Shown here in pieces: positions 30,001 through 36,100 of a stretch of DNA of 56,122 bases. This DNA is from Mageeibacillus sp. UBA1212 (lineage in GTDB: Bacteria > Bacillota > Clostridia > UBA1212). Positions within the stretch are counted from its first letter, which is position 1. Every line of letters starts with the position of its first letter. The position numbers were made by a program, and so were the translations under genes. The stretch is taken from assembly GCA_002309655.1 (NCBI GenBank), contig DBXM01000004.1, positions 49,921 through 106,042 of the forward strand, in the 5' to 3' direction. A model generated the notes under the pieces. It was given only the letters and a program-made list of their open reading frames with translations. It was not told where the DNA came from and searched no databases.

Positions 30001-32121
30001 TACCTCGATAAGGAAGTCAACCTTGACCAGGATGCGAACACCGAGTTCAAGTTCAACTACACAAATACGTTGGGCGATATCACGATTGAGACTGCTTCCG
30101 GCTCGGCAATCATTAAGCCTTCCTACGCGAACACGAAAATCGCGACGGTTCCTGTCGGCACCACATTCACAATCACCGAGGAGACGGTTGAAGGATTCAA
30201 CTCGACTTACGCGTCTGTTATTAACAATACTGACGCGGTGCTTTACGATCTTACCGTTACCATTAACAACGTGATGGCCGACCAGAACATCCTCTACACG
30301 AACAACCGTGCGCTTTACGACATCACCGTTACAAAGGTTGTCGACTCCAAGGTTGATGCGGATGACAATTTCGAGTTCCCGTTCTACTACACGATTGACG
30401 GTGGCACTCAGGTTGCGTTCACGCTCAAGCATGGCGGCAGCAAGGTCATCAAGGACGTTCCTTACGGTGCGAAGGTTGTCATCGCTGAGAAGGTTTCCGA
30501 GAATTCCGCTTACGGCACGGGCACTGTGAATTCGTTCTTCAATATCAGCGACGTATTCACGACATCTTACAAGATTGGAACCGGAGAGTCGGTAAACGAG
30601 AGTTCTGTGACAATCGACAAGCTTACCGGTGCAGTTTCGATTGAGTTCACGAACGTGCACAAGACTGTGAAGGCCCAGATCAAGAAGGTCATTGACCGGA
30701 CCGACTGGGAGCTCGCGGCAGACCTTACGCAGGAATTCGCGTTCAGCTACTCGACCGACATCGGCGGCGTCAACGGCACAGTAACGCTTGCCGCGGGTAG
30801 CGATAACGGCGGCGTGAGCGGTGAGATTACGGTTCCTTACGCAGCGAAGCTGACTGTTACCGAGACGGCGGTTGACGGATTCGACCTCGTCGGTGTTAAC
30901 GGCGCTACGCTTGCTGAGAACTCGACCACCGCGACTACCACGACGCTGGTTGTCGATCTCACCACCGTCACCTTCACGAACAAGAGGCAGACGGTCGAAG
31001 TCGAGGTCACCAAGAAGGTTACCGGCCTTGAGCAGGATCTGAATGTACCGTTCACGTTCAACGCGACGGCCACCCTCGGCGACGAGACAGTTAGCCTCAA
31101 AGGCACTGACGGCGGATTCACGCTCATGGACGGCAGCACGCACAACGGCATGAAGCAGACGATCGAGATTCCTTACGGAGCAACGCTTGTTGTGACTGAG
31201 GATACGAGCAAGGCTGTCATGGTCGGCGACACGACCCCGTACAAGAACGCTGAAGGCAATGCAGCATCAGTGGCGGAGACATTCTCGACCACTGTGACGA
31301 TTGGTGACGGATACGACCAGGAGGGCAACGAGGCCACTCTGACAGGTGTTACCGCGAACACTTCGGTACTGTTCGGCAACAACCACAAGACGGTTGAAAT
31401 CACCGTTAAGAAGGTCGTGGACAGCGCGAACAACAGCGACTTCAGCTACGAGTTCCCGTTCATCTACACGATCAACGGCGCGAATGCGGCGAACGACAAG
31501 GTACTCAAGCACGGCGACGCCAACGACATCACGCTCGTCTGCTACTACGGCACCGACGTGACGCTCGAAGAGGCGCTCGGCAATGACGACGCGAAGTTCA
31601 TCACCGGAATCGACGCTCTTGTTACCGACCTCGCTGATGAAGTCGAGTCGATCACATTCGTGGCCACCGCCGCCAGAACCGTTACGTTCTACAACAAGCG
31701 TGCGGCAGGCGACCTCGTGATCACGAAGACCGTTTACGCACCCGGTGAGGGAACCGTCCTCTCCTCGAAGGCGAACGTGTTCATCTTCAAGGTAACGAAA
31801 GCCGGCGACTCCTCGTTCAATCCGCTCTTCGTGACCATTGCAGGAACCGGCAGCGTCACGATCAAGGGCGTCGAAGCGGGCACGTACAACGTTGAAGAGC
31901 TGACGGCGTGGAGCTGGGAGTACACCCTGATCGCGTGCAAGAATGCGGACGGCAGCGATGGCGTTCTCGCGACTGCTACAACGACCGCGGTGGTGCTCGG
32001 TGGCGACACGAAGACCGTCACTTACACCAACCGTGACAAAGCGCCGAACTGGCTCAGAACCGAAACTTCAAAACAAACCATTCTTGCGGTACCGGTGCCT
32101 GCCACCGAATCTTCGAGATAA
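18022..32121 (+). CDS. Giant surface protein, 4699 residues, InlB-like repeats and tandem beta-domain array
   Basis: An exported adhesin-like giant. A signal peptide (1-35, ending near NVKA) and an N-terminal domain (about 36-215) are followed by InlB/Listeria-Bacteroides-type repeats (for example VRPDDPTRLGYDFGGWYEP, EGYVFAGWYADDACTHVYNF). Residues about 670-1115 form a Tyr/Thr/Asn-rich block with recurring YGLVNGEFVRL-type modules. More InlB-like repeats run to about 1690. From about 1694 to 4560 come some 26 tandem domains of 95-125 residues with the pattern VxVxKxV ... VPYGAxVTVxE ... FTNTR, resembling DUF5979. The tail (4562-4699) carries ELTAWSWEYT and NWLRTET (from 4676). No LPXTG or membrane anchor is seen. 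AAGGAGGTG (18006-18014) overlaps the upstream stop, so translation is coupled. Confidence 0.88.
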   Translation: MTNFRMNKIVSILLAIVMVISALPLNVFYGENVKASDDSVRTLTLTDDNVTVSGALPKGTTLSAQEISNPFAKKRGVKGVTEAESEDEIITYSAYNYVGLYDITLYRNGTELQPDGTISVSITDEAFGNYKELTVIHVLDSEEAIRAAQKDGKAIWVNDTRFVAAFTKEAAAAKNVTGMDGVVVIEEIPVEVTKGDKISFKTGSFSIFAVVESGTDARLKVSFYNGETLVASILVKQADTVDTTKYEATLYDPGLNLENSTEKLFRGWIGEDPGNDYTAEDADNALTIADIRTIVKNKLTNETINDLDEIKFYAMIFIRFTVTYLDKAGVVSLGRDFVLSRATDNASENGVDYQINMNYVPDTQDEDFKGWQPINDETAYPGNIDSIHGNYDPEYQEDEKPGSDVEYTEGYAGQIYVNPCWIKVKGDLYLKAYSPSGYWLSFQQNGKGASYTPPQFIESSITSTTVTVRPDDPTRLGYDFGGWYEPVYETVDGVTQPAKDDNGNVILSDTPFTFGTKIDHRITVYAKWTPKATADYTVIIWKERMSDTYAQNGGTGEGKEKNYDFAESFSLNGNTGDIITTVTRSTESYVVDGDNDSTRYYNAVVNGETIEGVRTKATYTGFHCSSIDENVTIAPEGTSVVNVYYDRNTVKYTFYTYSTGGGYSVSTSDNEPQYGLVNGEFVRLVRSSRDVTVWTPAYTYTRVVATNNDGTQYALIDGEYIQLTRMTTQVTTYTWYRSGHTNQYYYSFYEDSTDGIFYIRSGNNYIPSGYTMPTSYASNVADNPPPDDSVTYYNKYYSSYYTLVAVPQTTTGYAWYLNGEQYDGNRYTRTAGGTQYTGQRYLLENGSYVETEEETGTQYYIDSNGGHVQLNKGTETQTVWLIPTFETVYEPDENGEYGLVDGEYVKLNPVVNYTYTPTGYTYTYTTYNNTSPQQYGVVNGNIQEVYYRRGNGMSSTYRWRISDNNGATRYYGYRYTRTNTTNTNSYNGTLYSLIEGTAGENQSGFEVSLNPGANNLYGSLTNNTFFQLTTTSAITGYTYNNGTPYPDDGERFSQHFVENEEKVVYEGTRYEYTTGTGWHVYQANVGLYGEPLPWPTDTSYWWYPTGNNNGTTDGMRMTYKSDFIPVSDDMTVDYYGSKETGSGTITFYTQDITGGENYSAAATVSTSGGGFNINDKFTGFTAYEWRTGGSGSWTRVGALMNQNGNYYYDAYPNQNGYQYIPSSNNIEIRFNRITGAITFMDGKYFNGDGVGTGETPKGDAFKTSQTYFYEADVSTYNKEGADYYEPPVYHEGYVFAGWYADDACTHVYNFNTMPAGGITVYAKWILVQYRVFLHPGVPTDDASLEWGDNTQAMTFRIDYGEKISGGQTVMGERDLYELVGWYYDPDFKKPFNFDAYELNDTTVKEEYDKTTTYTDYMGRHGIPGWWDETDMVNYADDLNPSNGTAPALGTTVNKDQTKNRFWITRVLNLYAKWKHKIEGADGVYLEYDAGEGSFIGEGTPKIYSDGILYDDAAHTYGIAASVAPQGQYFRYWVVQKWVDGAYEDTDDIVYPGEMFHIDYTLARQETIPENERIDDEHIYNYYMRLKAVYSPAEPSTTTVKYDPNGGTWNLTADEQSFSVIVNEAFALATSSSVSYEGHKFLGWAFTSDATEPFFTAAQVDQEGGFMVAADNLVRPETGNSYPDDNENTLYAVWDLAIIPVDIEKVLPNDTVDDQFTILIGGGQVVENGKTYVVTDGTNAITQVQLAQNGSTTIYVPYGATINLSENGNAQTAKYKAPVYSTTVATGGTIDGSAGTYLIKGTDSVSAGKITVTNEVRTYKVKIVKDADGEFPADTTFQFHTSLGDDFTLGLPANGENAYKEFTEVKYGTVFTLSEDANNAMFTQSNPVLSGNGILTNDGYEVQGDVVITFTNTIKSYEVSIKKVLENRAVNDDWATYEFPIKYTVTDANNNPVSVGGTDVQGVARITLKGGQTTAEGTIIVPYGGKVVVEELTSETFNNVAISDMFDVSYSNNSHVVTGAENEDRTIVVTNTRKQVTLNIKKIVDSLVEADQNASFSFTITAPEIFVGEETTARSSYTITVNGGQTSTETIKVPKGATVTVTETTTTDYIVTSKVGETATGEESIEFTANDNSLVEFTNKRPDQKVTITKEFKDRLVSGDADRKFTISVTYVGSDGQTVTVNDLKLKDGETSAEYTVKYGSAVTVQETVDGTQFETAVIAATTGSMTSVTSATNIKVTNKRKTATAIVQKTVVGLTEDMSVPFTFTLTATVGEGEDAEDVLFGTETSKTVTLYGQASGSNKQSETITLPAGAVLTVKETANTNYITTVGGVETLEAVTDEVTAENPATVEFVNTRIVEVVFSKVVVENGYTGSDYKWDNYTISFTKDGVADSVEVPANGSKTIKVPYGTVIAAIEEDTTVVYPNTNVKISDVYTTTYNPAGKTITANAATNGVTVTNTRNVYTITIEKLASGFAADKQFTFNPTGVLGTTSFTLYGKAGVDGKPNTKVFENIPFGSTFTISEADGGLEYTAPEGVVTAGTIITDGSNYTVSGNATITFNNEIKTYPLTVKKTVTSDDPADKDGTNKFDISVTYKAPDSDSFVTLTFTGDATGGFADGEQRTTVAIPYGSEYTVTEALADENKYTVVVSYANSEHKITGVANSDHVEVQNTRNTVKVDITKVLDNKGAGDDWDTFAFPMTAVVKNEQGTVIKTITGNDLKIAGGATKTIEIPYGATVTVSEDTTAKPEGSTYTTADLFETTNSSNNGTAFTGTKDTVVGTITVTNTRKLVKIYVHKTVDSVVADDLAHEFQFSVTAPGVNATATAKNGKTSTQVIEVPKGAEVTVYETDGTGFTVTSLYGSNAGATDGKGTITFVANDDKNGETVNFTNKREPVKVNVKKIFKDRLVQNDATRTFEIKVTYVPDSEGQTAATATTATINLKDGASQTFMVEYGTNVTISEPDLDTDQFVPVDAVNLTNVTTEQNVEITNKRKTVTFTVNKVVNATDTEKATNFTFLVNYAKVGEESVTIEGLFDSFQLNGTNNTSKTFTLPAGVELKVSETPNTDYATTVTHGNTTTDGTSYETAAALKANDSVTFTNTRLIKVTFKKVVEDHGVTNYTWANYTFNYKQDGVDETITVPANGSAEITVPYGTVISDVVEDTTVKFESTDVKVSDVYTTSETVAETNATTGFQTFTITNERKKVNVIVTKVATDWANGKTFSFTEEGLGTTNGQFTFTVGGTMTQTFEVYVGTVVDVNETVNALEFAMTKVVSGWYEPAEGGKYIVIGKSGNDEFTITFTNVINTYPLFITKEIVSTDPADLTKEFTFTINYTNPLGQQGTATVKVKLNNTTTGTVSTASIPLLLPYGTEYTVTEVDPTDGNKTYTTQTSYGSDPVNGKYYITAVEGTNGIDESATNAANTVTVKNTRNPYKVTVIKQTSGNFAGTEVFNFTSVGLGLETENGSFSLGYDASSQQNVWSQVFQNIAYGTVVTIAEATNPAYTTVIEVTEGAEYIDADGKISGDVTFTVTNTRVVFDVKIVKELDNKTVADGWKTFSFPFTYKVTYPDGTTIVKNADNFGIVPGETGYTITGVPYGSKVEVAETVSATGVDGAVISNVFTTTVDGADGSSKTIDSLTEAKTITFKNTRKMVTLDVSKALDTTKWNITADKDVAFSFSWQSDIGDQDTYKGSFTLKDGETYGGTHSNALITVPYGAKVTVTEDLSGDAYKAFEFVSATGGTVTGTAVETAALTADGTTVAFTNRHKNITVTVKKVVTHYLDEDLNRTFSFTKVASIGSQSIFAETAFTLKNFVEADNNVHTFDLPYGATVKVAEANANGFASTATLNGAAYDESDVTLTDDAEIVVTNDRLWKTVKVTKAVSTDASLANIDNNIPFSFKYSWTLDYSGENTLSRTDVALETALKNGESTTFTVPINALVTVEEIVSEALSAYNNATVSAIFTTTNDKDTGGDHSSFNVGDGDSVIEITFTNTHKTVDIYLDKEVNLDQDANTEFKFNYTNTLGDITIETASGSAIIKPSYANTKIATVPVGTTFTITEETVEGFNSTYASVINNTDAVLYDLTVTINNVMADQNILYTNNRALYDITVTKVVDSKVDADDNFEFPFYYTIDGGTQVAFTLKHGGSKVIKDVPYGAKVVIAEKVSENSAYGTGTVNSFFNISDVFTTSYKIGTGESVNESSVTIDKLTGAVSIEFTNVHKTVKAQIKKVIDRTDWELAADLTQEFAFSYSTDIGGVNGTVTLAAGSDNGGVSGEITVPYAAKLTVTETAVDGFDLVGVNGATLAENSTTATTTTLVVDLTTVTFTNKRQTVEVEVTKKVTGLEQDLNVPFTFNATATLGDETVSLKGTDGGFTLMDGSTHNGMKQTIEIPYGATLVVTEDTSKAVMVGDTTPYKNAEGNAASVAETFSTTVTIGDGYDQEGNEATLTGVTANTSVLFGNNHKTVEITVKKVVDSANNSDFSYEFPFIYTINGANAANDKVLKHGDANDITLVCYYGTDVTLEEALGNDDAKFITGIDALVTDLADEVESITFVATAARTVTFYNKRAAGDLVITKTVYAPGEGTVLSSKANVFIFKVTKAGDSSFNPLFVTIAGTGSVTIKGVEAGTYNVEELTAWSWEYTLIACKNADGSDGVLATATTTAVVLGGDTKTVTYTNRDKAPNWLRTETSKQTILAVPVPATESSR
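20017..21370 (+). repeat. Tyr/Thr-rich, AT-rich segment with YxLxxGEYVxL modules
   Basis: Within the giant at 18022, modules begin near residues 674 (YGLVNGEFVRL), 713 (YALIDGEYIQL), 897 (YGLVDGEYVKL), 935 (YGVVNGNIQEV) and 991 (YSLIEG). Between them are runs such as YTYTPTGYTYTYTTY. The DNA here is visibly richer in A and T than the flanking coding sequence. Confidence 0.7.
23767..28305 (+). repeat. Seven-domain higher-order repeat, two copies
   Basis: Domains 3-9 of the array (23767-26040) and 10-16 (26041-28305) match in order: VLENRAVNDDW/VLDNKGAGDDW, IVDSLVEAD/TVDSVVADD, EFKDRLVSGD/IFKDRLVQND, then VVENGYTG/VVEDHGVTN and TYPLTVKKTV/TYPLFITKEI. Each block is about 2.27 kb. Domains 18-26 show looser echoes of the same types. 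Confidence 0.75.
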
Positions 32122-32139
32122 TAACGGAGGACAACGACC

Positions 32140-32904
32140 ATGAAAAACAATTCTAAGTTCAGGTCAGTTGCAGGAAAAGCTGCGGTAATCACGGTTATCG
32201 CAGCCGTCATCCTGACATTGGGAATAGTCTTTACGTACGCGTTCCTGGCCGGTCATTCCAAAAACAAGGTCAACAACGACCTGACGGCCGACACGGACCC
32301 GACCGCTGCGATTAGCGACTCGACAACGAACGTTGCGGTTACGGTCACAGCCGACTACGCGACTTATGTGCGCGCGGTCATTGTGGTCAATTGGGCCGAG
32401 GTCAACGGTGAAGGAACCCTTACCGGGAGAGTTCACAGCTGGGCGCCGGTGCAGGGTGTCGATTACGAGATGACGCTGAATCTGTTTGAGTCCATCTTCG
32501 TTCCCGACAATCTCAGCGCGGAGAAGTGGACAAAGGGAACCGACGGCTTCTACTATTACAGTTCTCCTGTGGCGGCGAACGGCACGACACTGCCGCTGGT
32601 TGCGAGCTACGGAACGCTTGAAACGGCGCACGTTCCCGAGTCTGAGACTTCAGGGAACTCGTACAAGCTCAACGTGACGATCGTGGCGCAGTCGATTCAG
32701 GCGAAAGGTACCACCGACGCCGACACCTACGAAGCAGGTACGCCGGCGGTTGTCGAAGCCTGGGGCGTCAGCACGAAGGACGACAGCAACGCTGTTCCGA
32801 CCGGATTCCTGATCTACAAGGGTGGGGACCCGATTGGAACTGCGAAACCTTCGGTTATCCCGTTCCCGGATGACGAGAACACAGCCGAGCCTACCGGAAC
32901 GTAA
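32140..32904 (+). CDS. Exported pilin-like protein of the SipW locus
   Basis: A 254-residue protein with a basic start, a hydrophobic helix (about 13-37) and FTYAFLAGHSKNKVNNDL, a signal or anchor resembling the type seen on SipW-cluster subunits. The body has TADYATYVRAVIVVNWAEVNGE, then GVDYEMTLN, TKGTDGFYYYSSPVAANG and VTIVAQSIQAKG, with EAWGVS and a Pro-rich tail. I associate this YVRAVIVV...WTKG.DGFYYY pattern with a recurring uncharacterised TasA-like subfamily in clostridial SipW loci. GGAGG at 32126-32130 sets the start, 18 nt after the giant's stop, so it is probably co-transcribed. A strong terminator follows. Confidence 0.78.
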   Translation: MKNNSKFRSVAGKAAVITVIAAVILTLGIVFTYAFLAGHSKNKVNNDLTADTDPTAAISDSTTNVAVTVTADYATYVRAVIVVNWAEVNGEGTLTGRVHSWAPVQGVDYEMTLNLFESIFVPDNLSAEKWTKGTDGFYYYSSPVAANGTTLPLVASYGTLETAHVPESETSGNSYKLNVTIVAQSIQAKGTTDADTYEAGTPAVVEAWGVSTKDDSNAVPTGFLIYKGGDPIGTAKPSVIPFPDDENTAEPTGT

Positions 32905-32938
32905 CAACAGGTAAGTAGCAAACAAACATTTTTTCGGG

Positions 32939-32981
32939 GCCGCACGCAAAGGCCAAGATCAATGCGTGCGGCTCTTTTTTT
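32939..32981 (+). terminator. Strong intrinsic terminator
   Basis: GCCGCACGCA (32939-32948) pairs perfectly with TGCGTGCGGC (32963-32972) and is followed by CTTTTTTT. It closes the 16704-32904 unit. Confidence 0.93.
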
Positions 32982-33039
32982 ATTCCCGAAACAATCTTGA
33001 ACGCGTTCACGCCTGCAGCCGCGATTCCATTCATTTTTC

Positions 33040-33113
33040 TTGATTTTACCGCTCTAAAATGGTATGATAATGATGGCGTATTGTGCCGCACAAATCAGGT
33101 ATATTGTGCCGCA
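33040..33113 (+). promoter_or_regulatory. Promoter of the second giant gene with downstream direct repeats
   Basis: TTGATT (33040-33045), a 17-nt spacer and TATGAT (33063-33068). Just past the expected start of transcription, TATTGTGCCGCA occurs at 33079-33090 and 33102-33113, a 23-bp period of about two helical turns. This could be a regulator site or an RNA element. Confidence 0.68.
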
Positions 33114-33177
33114 ACATTCATGACATATAAGACCGTTTTCGCTGCGGCGAAGGTCATTCTATAAAGAGGTAACAGCC

Positions 33178-36100
33178 ATGGGCAGAAAACTCATTTCGTT
33201 CATTCTTGCATTGCTCATATGCGTAAATATAATGCCGGCGGGCATCAACGCGGGGAACGGAACCGGACCCGACGCGGAACCCGGTGATTCAAAAGGCGCA
33301 ACCGTGACCTCGACCGAAACCGCCCCGAAGAACGCGAAAAACGGTGGAGAGGACATTTCAGTAGGCAACGCTAAGGCCGGCGCCTATGTTATGAACTTTT
33401 ACCCGCTTGGCCAGGGCTTTGCCGACTACTACGACATGGTCGCAACGGTTTGGAACGCGGAGGGAAACTCGCTTGGCAGGTTCCCGATGGGCGCTTACGG
33501 ACTTGATATCTGGGAGCCCAAGAAGGTCGACGCGTTCTTTGACGCGGACCCCGCGACGATAAAGATTACGTGCATGTACAAGACGACCGGCGCGGAGACC
33601 TACGAGGAGATCACGTTCGAGCACGATTTCGAGGAGTTCTGCTACGACAGGATTGCGAGCGGCGAGCTTCACAACGCGCAGAACGATACTGTGGATTTCT
33701 GCAAATATACGATCGAGTGCGTTAAGCACGACGACGGCACGCTGCCGGGAATTATATATGTTGACGCGGAAGGCAATCCTCACTACCAGCCTAAGTGCTA
33801 CGGCCTGTCCAATCACGGGTTCACGAACATTCTGACCGACTCCAACGAGGAGTATGAGAACGACGGCTGGTACAGTATTCGCGCGGACTACACCGGCGAG
33901 AACGGGTACAACGTTCCTATCTACGTGAACGGAGAAGTGAATCTCGTTCTGTGCGACGGCTCGGCCCTTGAGTCGAGTACTTTCATACTTGTTGAGAACT
34001 CGTCGCTCACAATCTGGCAGCAGAGAGAGGGCACGGGCAAGCTTACGATAGTCGGCGAAAAGGTGACAGGTGTCGGAACGCCAGACGCGTGCTATCCGGG
34101 AATCCAGGTGGAGACCGGTTCGAGCCTGACCATAAACGGCGGAATTCTCGACGTGACCGGCCGGGATTACTGCGCGGGCATCGGAGGCAGATACGAGCAT
34201 GGAAGCGGAGCCATTACGATCAACGCGGGAACGGTCACGGTGAAAGGCGGCACGACTCACAACTCGACCAGTTGGACAGGCGGAGCGGCGATAGGCGGAG
34301 GTGGCCACGGCTCAAACGGCCCGATCGTTATTAACGGCGGAACGGTTACCGCGAATCCGGGTGCCCTGAGCTACGGCGCCGCTATAGGCAGCGGAGATGA
34401 AGCGGACGGCGGTCCGATCACCATCAACGGAGGAACTGTAATAACGGGTGCGACCATTGGCGCAGGTTCTCACGGCAAAAGCGGCCCCATTACTATAAAC
34501 GGCGGCACGGTGGATGTTGACTCAAAAAGCATCGGCATCGGCGGCTCCACGAACGGTCCGATCACCATCACGGGCGGAACAGTCAAAGTACATACAACCT
34601 ATGTGCGCACCGCCATAGGAGCGTCGCAAAGCCAGGACGATCCGATCATCATCAGCGGCGGAACGGTCGTTGCGAAATGCTCCGCGTCAGCCAATCAGTA
34701 TTCGGGACAGGCGGCGGCAATCGGCGGCGGCGGCGGAAGCGGCGCCGGCAGTGCGGGCGTTATCATAATCAGCGGAAAGGATACCAACGTTATCGCGATT
34801 TCCGAGGATGGCGCGGGCATCGGCAGCGGCGGCGTAGGACGCGACATGAACGGACAGCTCATGGGGGATCCTGCAGAATCCGCGGGGGACATAACGATTG
34901 AAGACGGATTCGTTTTCGCGATGTCCACAAAATCCGGCGCGGGAATCGGCGGCGGCAACGGCTGCAACGGCGGAAAGGTCACGATAAACGGCGGGTACGT
35001 TATCGCGTACGGCGGCTCGTCGGCCTACAGCTGGTACACGGAAGGCGCAGAGGACACGGCGGGAAGCGGCGCGTCCGGAGCGAGCGACGACCCGATAAAC
35101 GCGTACATGGAGTCGTATCTTTACGATCTGATCGCGGACGCGATTCTCGATCTCGTTTTCTCGAATACGTACAGCGCGGCGGGAATAGGCGGCGGCAGCG
35201 GCGGAACGGGAGGAACCGTTAACATAAACGGCGGTATCGTCGTGGCGAGAGGCGGCACGAACGAGTGCAGCGCCATCGGCTGGGGCAAAGACGCCTCGAC
35301 CGTTGCTTTGAGCATCTACAACGGCGCCAAGGTGACCTACGGCCACTGGAACGACGGCAACGACAATATCAATATTGACGGCTGGACTACAGGCGACGAC
35401 AAGGCGCAGAAGGCGCGCGACAACGCCTACGCAAAGATCGAGCCCGGCCCGCTTACGGTGAGGTTCGACGTGGGCGCACACGGTACGCCGCCGGAGACCC
35501 AGGTCGTCACCATGGGGCAGACGGCGACGAGACCCGATGATCCTTCGGAGGAAGGGTTCATTTTCGGCGGCTGGTACAAGACCAACGCGTTTGCCGAGCT
35601 TTTCGATTTCGAAGAGCCGATCATGACGAACACGGTCGTCTACGGCAGATGGCTGACCGCCTTTGATTTGGCAGTTAAAAAGACGTGGCCGGAGGGCGCG
35701 GAGCAGGAGCTTCCCGCCTCGGTTACGGTGAATTACACGAATAAAATCTCGGAGGAGAAGACCGAAACAGGCGCTCTGACGCTGACGGCTGAAAACGGCT
35801 GGACGGCTAACATAACGCTTTCGGAGATCAGTATCCTGACGCTTGTTGAGGAGCAGGCGGACGGATTTATGGCGGACGGGTGGACGTTCACGTGCGGCGG
35901 AGAGTCGCGCGACGTCACGGATAATGAAGGCGCTCAGGGCGGCGGAAAGGGAACTGCGGTGGTCGACCTTCGCGACGCTTCTTCTCTCAATCTTTCCGCG
36001 GAGACGCTTGCGGCGCTCAGAAACGGCGGCGGCACGGTCAACCTGAGTAATAAAAAGGCGCGCGTCTACTCGGCTGAAAAGCAGTGGGACATCCCGCAGG

